NCBI GenBank assembly: GCA_963930645.1
Contig: OZ005650.1
Span: 64,918,718 to 64,982,717, forward strand
Source of the DNA: Salticus scenicus
Lineage: Eukaryota > Arthropoda > Arachnida > Araneae > Salticidae
Length of the DNA stretch: 64,000 nucleotides
Reading direction: 5' to 3'
The notes under the pieces were generated by a model. It ran no database searches and had not been told where the DNA came from. It saw only the letters and a program-made list of their open reading frames with translations. This document shows, piece by piece, positions 57,856-64,000 of the stretch. The position numbers were made by a program, and so were the translations under genes. Each line of letters starts with the position of its first letter. The first letter of the stretch is position 1.

Positions 57856-58530
57856 GAGGGTGTTACAAAAAAATAGGTCCTGTTAAAAATTTCAAAAAAT
57901 ATATCTTGAAAAGTATATATATTCAATATTTTTAAAAGAACTATCCGGTAATATAAAAATCAACAATCTAGAGTCATTTTTGGGAGGCAACTTTGGAATT
58001 TTAAATGGGAGCCCCCTATTTTTTATTGGATAATTCCAAATAGAAGCATGAGTGTTTTAAAAATGAGAATATCATCTTTTTCTTTTCCTTTGTTGATTAT
58101 TTAGATATTGCTTGAATGAAACTTAATTTTTAATATAAATGCTCTCAGTCCGCATCTTGTTGATTCTCCTAACTGAGTATTGGAAAGAGGACAAAATGGA
58201 TGGGGCCAGTTCTCCTGATTTACCATTAGATCACTTTCTTTGGGGTCACCAGATATGCCATGTATACTGAAGAAACCAAATGAAATACTATAGATTATTT
58301 TCATCAAAGGATTAGCAGTGAAATCGTAATTATTCTGTTGACGTTATTAAAAATGATGTAATTGTATTTTTAACTTGAATTCAATATTGCCAAATCAAAT
58401 TAGGCATGCAGATTGAGCATCTATTGTAAAAATTATCTTTCACCCAACTAACTTTTAAATCTGTAACAAAAAATGAGAATTTCATTTAAGATGTCAAGTT
58501 AGTTACCCTTTCCTCACAAAGGGATGGTCA
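57856..58530 (+). mobile_element. Decayed mariner/Tc1-like element
   Basis: The left end GAGGGTGTTACAAAAAAATA is of mariner type. At 58196-58270 a + frame reads ASSPDLPLDHFLWGHQICHVY, whose SPDL..LD.FLWG pattern is the third catalytic block of mariner/Tc1 transposases. One residue is missing after SPDL and a stop follows. The right end is not clear, so the extent is approximate. Confidence 0.55.
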
Positions 58531-60632
58531 GGTTTACCACCATGGAAGAATATTAAACATGTATTTATTTTTTGAATGAAGAAAGAATATTATTTCAGAT
58601 ATTCCTGTTTTGAAATGTTTGTACTTCTATTCAGTTTTTATTAATTATGATTTGTAAAAAAAAGGAATGATGTTGAAAGTAGTGTATATATATATATATA
58701 TTTTTTTTTTTTCCTGAAAGATCCAAATTTCCATTAAAAAATAGGGGATTAACATTTGAAATTTCAAAGTTGCTGCATCTCCCCAAGGAACAAGAGGTTG
58801 TTAATTTCGGCATGAGAAGGCAGTTTTTGATATTTAACTTGTCCCATCTTTTTGTTACATCTTGTATATAATGCATACAATTATAAATATAGAGCATAAT
58901 AAAAATTAAAATTCCTTTTCCCTTGCAAATGTACCATTTAAGAAAATTGCATGTCTGCTTGTATTTAGATAGTTTATGATATGCACTTGAGAATGAAGCA
59001 AAGCACAACAGTCCAACTCTCACAATTAAAATTACAGTATCAAAATTTTTTTAATCTAGGCACTGCAACTGTAACTGATAAATATAATTGAAGAACTAAA
59101 AATAAATTTATATTAATTAATATATTTTTTTTTTTTTTCTTAAATTAAAGATGAATATACAAAAAATACCGAAAGTAATCTCTTTTGTAACTTGACAAAA
59201 TTGAAACTGACTACAAAAAACATCTACATTCTTATTGGGTTTTTGTAAAATTAAATATGTAAGCTATAACACAATTAAGTGACCATTGGCTGTTGGTAAG
59301 TGTAACACTGTTGGTTTGAAAATTTCCACTCAAATTGAAGTTTTGTGTGTATTTCACACAATCAAAAAACTTTGAAAATACCTCTGTCTGTGCTGACATC
59401 AATTCAAGATTTGTTAAATATTTTAAATTGTGTTTTTATAAGTGAGAATTTCAGATTTATATTGAATTGTTTTGACATCACACTTCCTTCTTTTTTTGTT
59501 TCTTACTTCTTTTGTTACTCTGATGTTATGAAAATTATGAGCATTTCGGATTTGCTCAGATATTCCTGCACATGTTCTAATAACTATATTTTGGTCTTCA
59601 AAAAGAGTTTTCCTATATTTAGTTTATTATTGATACTATGTATTTATGTTTAACATATGAATAACGCTGTTCTATCATCGTCTTAACAAAAAAAAGTCTA
59701 GAATTCCTGGGCCTAATGCTCAAAACTAACATCATAAGCGATAAAAATGTATTGAAATGAAGGAAATAAATTTTATCCTTGATTTGGAGAAATGAATAAA
59801 ATAAGGGAAGATGATGATTTTAACAAAAAACATGATGTCACAATTGCAACAATGTATTGAGAGAAAATTAATTTTATCTGTGATTTGAAAATGAATCTAA
59901 AAGATAATTTAAAAAAAATAGTGTATATAAGGACGGACCACCATTTGGAGATTTGGCAGTTTTCTTTGTTGGCCCCACAATAAACCATCAAATTATGGTC
60001 AAAACCTTTAGCTAAATTAGAGTAAAACCTAAAAAATAATTAAAATCTACTACAACAGAGATTTGATGAATACTCAAGAAATAAACTCCTAACATTGCCG
60101 ATAGATTTGTGCTATTTTAATAAATAATTAAATTACATTTCATTATTCAAATTCCATTATTTTGATAAAACACAGTTAAATTTTAAATAATCTTTTTTTT
60201 TTTTTTTATTATTATTGTCTATTTTCACAATGTTTGGCTGCTGTTTTTGATTTGGTAAATATGTCTTACCAAATCTCTTAGATATTAATTACTAAAACGA
60301 TATATAAATATTAAATTTAAAAATAAGTTCATTTGAAAATATTGAATATTAGATCACGATGACCAATTAGTAATTTAATAGTTGATGAAAATTATATTTT
60401 TTGTTAATAAAAAATACTCCGTATTTGAATATAATAAATTTATTATATACAATAACTCATTCAACTGATGATTTCTGTGGGTTGCTTACTTATGATACAA
60501 AATAAATAAAAATTTACATCCTATTTACAGATTTTTTAAATTAATAAATAAATAACAAATAATTAAAGATACAATCAGAAATAAAGAAATAACCAAAAAA
60601 TTGCATAATGGATCCAGATTACCTATATATTA
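58531..60632. other. AT-rich non-coding stretch
   Basis: (TA)n at 58683-58700 and T tracts are present. Several open frames of 70-130 codons are low-complexity and match nothing I know. Confidence 0.35.
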
Positions 60633-60634
60633 TA

Positions 60635-61429
60635 CAGTGGAGCACCTTTTATACGTTTTTCAACTTCGGTACCAAATCATTCCATTGAATTCTAATGTTA
60701 AAATATTTCATTTATACGACAAGAATAAATTCTTAATTTCACTTATACGTTTTTTTCCCTTATAGAATCCCAAGTTTGAGTTTCATTCCAGGATAATAAA
60801 AATATATATATGCTCTCTATATGTTTTATTCTTATCTTTTTCGATTATTTTTTCTTAAAATTGTGGTAACAAAGTGTGGCATTGATAGCCTGGGGGAAGG
60901 GGGGTGTTTTCAGAAATAAGCAGTAGGAGACTGGGTTGAATGGTAGGTATACAAGCAGCCAGTGACCACTTGTAGACCTCCCACTCTCTCCTTTAATTGA
61001 TTACAAGGATGGGGTATGAAAGCAAAAAAACCCACAACTTTATAGGCATTTTGTAAACTTAAAGATTTATTACTCACAATTTTTTTTTCTTTCTTTTAAT
61101 CGTTTGCAAAAATGTCATCGTCATTTAGAGAACGACATGCTTTGTCTTTAAAGGTTAAAATCAAAATCTTGAGAAATCTTTCTGAATTTCTATATTTTTA
61201 ATTATCATTTAATTTTTATCCTGCCTTTTAAAAACATTTTTAATTTAATTAAAAATATATCTTAGTCGAATAAATGTAAAGGAAATCATGAAAATTGATT
61301 TGACTTTTATTATTAATATGACACTTTATTGTGTATGAATGTTAAAACGAATTTTCAGTTGTATGTTATTTTCAGTTATACATTTTTTAGAAACGGTCCC
61401 TTGAAAAATGTATAAATGGTGCTCCACTG
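60635..61429. mobile_element. pogo-like MITE, 795 bp
   Basis: The left CAGTGGAGCACCTTTTATAC and right (read inward) CAGTGGAGCACCATTTATAC are followed by TTTTTCAA on both sides. TA lies at 60633-60634 and 61430-61431. Internal TTATACG motifs recur at 60713 and 60744. There is no transposase. Confidence 0.85.
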
Positions 61430-61431
61430 TA

Positions 61432-61703
61432 TATATAAATTAGATATTAGTTTTTAAACAACAATTCACTGGAATCAAATTGTTACACTATTTATTATTA
61501 TTATTATTTTTTTAAAGCATCCGTAGAAAAACATTTCTGTTAAAAACCAAGTTTTTGATAACACTTTTCAAATTCTTTTGCCGATTTTTATGTTAAGCAA
61601 TCTATAAAAATATATTTAATTAGAAAATTTTCCTAAATATATCAAAAAAGCATATAAAAAGTAAAGCATTTTGAAGAAATAATTTTCACTGTCTAGGCTA
61701 AAT
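61432..61703. other. AT-rich spacer
   Basis: Nothing is recognised. Confidence 0.3.
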
Positions 61704-61928
61704 CAGGGTAGTCAACCTTTTTGTATCTACTGCCCACTTTTGTATTCCTGTTAGTTGTAAAATTTTAAACTGCTCACCACTTTTACAGTAATGGTGATTT
61801 ATAAAGTCAGGGAGTAATTTTACTTTATAAAATTTATAAAGCAGATTTGCAGCAAGTTGAAGCCAATTATTGAGCACCCAACTACTGCCCACTAGTGGAT
61901 GGTAGGTGTGGTGAGAGTGTTGACTGTA
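61704..61928. mobile_element. Short hAT-like MITE (tentative)
   Basis: CAGGGTAGTCAACCTTTTTG followed by CTACTGCCCAC is typical of one hAT MITE type. TACTGCCCACTAGTGG and GTTGACTGTA at the right may be the other end, diverged. No clear target duplication. Confidence 0.45.
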
Positions 61929-62517
61929 TGGTTGAGGTGAATAACAAGGTTTGTGAATAAATAACAAGGGGCTATGATTTTCAATAGCCTGGTTCTTTCA
62001 AGAACAGCTTTAAAAAACTGTGATGTCATATTATTTAGAGACTGATAGGCAGTTTCAAATTTGAATGTTCATTCGATCCATAATCTTCATTAAAAAAAAA
62101 ATACACTGAGGGAATTTTATCATGTAAGAAATCCATCATGAAACAAGAGCTGTCATATTATTTGTTAACAGATTAAATAGTTTTAATTTTGGAACACAAT
62201 TTAATCCAAGATCTCTGTCTGAAAACAGACAAATCGCACAGTTCACAAAGAGAATTTATATTAAAAACAATTAATCTTGGCTCAAGAAATACTATTAAAG
62301 AACTATGAGCAGTGTTTATTAACATGGAGGATTCTTCTTGAATTTTAATAATGAAAATTAAGGAAGCTGTTTCCATAATACAAAACTATATTTTAGAGAC
62401 CTAGACAAACATCCCATCAGCACGTGAATCTGCATCTGCAACCTAATTAAACTATATTCTGCCAATAGCAAAGATTTGCTTGGCACAGAAAAATAGATTT
62501 AGTTGAAACTATATGTA
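61929..62517. other. AT-rich spacer
   Basis: No gene or repeat end is recognised. Confidence 0.3.
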
Positions 62518-63179
62518 TAATTGGGTATCCCATAAAGTCTGTAGACATTTTAAAAGATCATAACTATTGAATGAATTGATAGAATTGAACACGGTTTGTG
62601 AAAGAATCATTCTTGTGAAGGGGGATTTTTTTTTTTTTTTTGATAAAGCAAAAATAATAATTAAGCTATTTGTTGATAGAGGGCTCTTTGCATGACCAGA
62701 TCACACATTTTCATGAAAAACTGTTCTTATTCGCATACAAATGTTTACAGGCATATAAATCCTATTCTATGCGTCTGTCATCACCACAAATTACAAACGA
62801 GTCATAACACTGCTAACTGCAGCTTCAGTCAGCGGTTCTTACCTGAAAGCATCTTCACTAATAATGCTTTATCCACCAAGTCAGCATCGCAATTAAAACT
62901 TCATGTATGCACAAATAGGAGGCAAAATAAGAAATAAACTGTTCTAATTGCAAAATTGTGCAATATAGGAATTTCATTTGCATATTTTTCTTTGACACCC
63001 GTGCAAAAAATTTAACTTTTTGTCTAGCTATCGTCGAAAAAAAATTTAACTATATTTTTTTCTTTACCAAAAGAAATCCCCTTCATGAGAATGATTTTTT
63101 CACAGACTGTTCATTTCTATCAATTCATTCAATAGTTATGAATTTTTAAAATGACTACAGACTTATGGGACACCCTGTG
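62518..63179. mobile_element. mariner-type MITE with long inverted ends
   Basis: The left GGGTATCCCATAAAGTCTGT and right (read inward) GGGTGTCCCATAAGTCTGTA begin ends of about 110 bp that stay similar through ATAACTATTGAATGAATTGA. CCCATAAGT-type termini are common in mariner/Tc1 elements. The interior has an 81-codon frame that I cannot assign. Confidence 0.75.
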
Positions 63180-63211
<32 letters not shown>

Positions 63212-63383
63212 CGCATTATAGTCCTAAAAGGGAGAATAAAAGATTGGTTCATATTTGAAGTGCTCCATAATGACTTCATATATTAAAGTACAGAATTTAT
63301 ACTTGACTGGTTAACTAAAATTATGATTAAATCGCATTATTATTATCAATTTTTTTTTAAATAAAAGTTACCATTATTAAAAC

Positions 63384-64000
63384 TAGGGCTGTGCCGATTA
63401 ATCGGTTCGGTTAATCGATCAATGCTTAGTCCCGATCAATTTTTTTAATCGAGTTAATCGGATCGATTAATTCGATTAAAAATTTTCAAAATCCGATTAA
63501 AATTTTCAAACTACGAATTAAAGTAAAAATGTTTTTCTGCCTACAAAATATTTTTTCACATATTTTGCTAGATAGAGAAAAGGGGAGGACAGTTTTTAAA
63601 TAAAATGCCGCTTCATGTGCATTCTGGAGCAATACCACCTGTCTTTAGCCTTCTACAGAAAGTGTTGACAAGGGTAATAGTATTCTCAGAAACAAGATGC
63701 TTTCAAAAAATGGAAACGCTAAAGATAAAAGAAAAGAAAAGGTAAGAAGGGATTGAGATTTCCACTATCCCTCTGATGGGGAAAATGTCCACAGAGTTTC
63801 ACAATATCTTCAAGCGTTTATTGTCTGTTCAGAATTGCTGATAGTAACTATCAAAGTAGAAACAGAAAGTAACATTATGTGTCCTAGTCCGAAGTGACAA
63901 AGAACAACTAAAATATAAGAATTTGAGATTTTTATGATAATGATATGGAATTTTGAGAAGACATTTAAAAATAGTGAGAAGTGAGATGGACAAGGCCTGC
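63384..64000 (+). mobile_element. hAT-like left end, runs off the window
   Basis: TAGGGCTGTGCCGATTAATC is followed by many ATCGATTAATCG-like palindromic repeats to about 63500. This is the same layout as the end at 8284. The body continues past 64000. No transposase is seen in the part present. Confidence 0.55.

Noticed and set aside
58631..59653. Frames of 130 and 102 codons at 58631-59023 (-) and 59345-59653 (+)
   Set aside because: Both are AT-rich with no motif or neighbouring splice signals. They are treated as chance.
1..64000. CRISPR arrays, operons, ribosome binding sites and rho-independent terminators
   Set aside because: The DNA is eukaryotic. The short regularly spaced repeats seen are microsatellites or transposon ends.

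Overview
The window is animal nuclear DNA: very AT-rich, full of homopolymer and (TA)n runs, with spliced genes, a tRNA-derived SINE and dense DNA-transposon debris. The mariner, maT, hAT, piggyBac-like, Helitron and Penelope-like remains fit an arthropod, probably an arachnid. That placement is inference; no marker gene fixes the species.

The only host gene I can support is the 3' end of a type II (delta/eta) diacylglycerol kinase on the + strand. Three phase-0 coding exons (4016-4129, 5007-5348, 27266-27364) give the last 184 residues. They end in a SAM domain that a 21.9 kb last intron cuts in two. A 3' UTR follows, with an AATAAA at 28080-28085. Bases 1-4015 are presumably upstream intron. 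Everything after about 28.1 kb looks intergenic.

Inside the last intron: a TTAA-flanked MITE (5549-5790), a 4.9 kb hAT-like element with exact 8 bp target duplication that has other repeats nested in it (8284-13214), a 176 bp tandem duplication (13551-13902), two short hAT MITEs with perfect 8 bp duplications (14339-14990, 22040-22671), several ribozyme-bearing Penelope-like ends (16-22 kb), and a SINE (24955-25130). Downstream: pogo-like MITEs (28655-29171, 52700-53535, 60635-61429), a 1.1 kb near-perfect palindrome (30077-31188), a dead full-length mariner (31510-32808), a 3.4 kb hAT-like element (38402-41782), TTAA palindromic MITEs (43690-44112, 54564-54990), a deleted maT element (45762-46261), a palindromic pair of tRNA-like sequences (46611-46928), a Penelope-like GIY-YIG fragment between inverted ribozyme ends (49872-50735), and further MITEs up to a hAT end that runs off the window at 63384.

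The most notable theme is that Penelope-like 3' ends occur several times as inverted pairs, each end carrying a hammerhead-type fold. The clearest are 2606-2650 and its mirror 2138-2182 (intact core, helix I, helix II), and 49918-49966 with 50635-50683, where a wobble pair in one copy is a Watson-Crick pair in the other.
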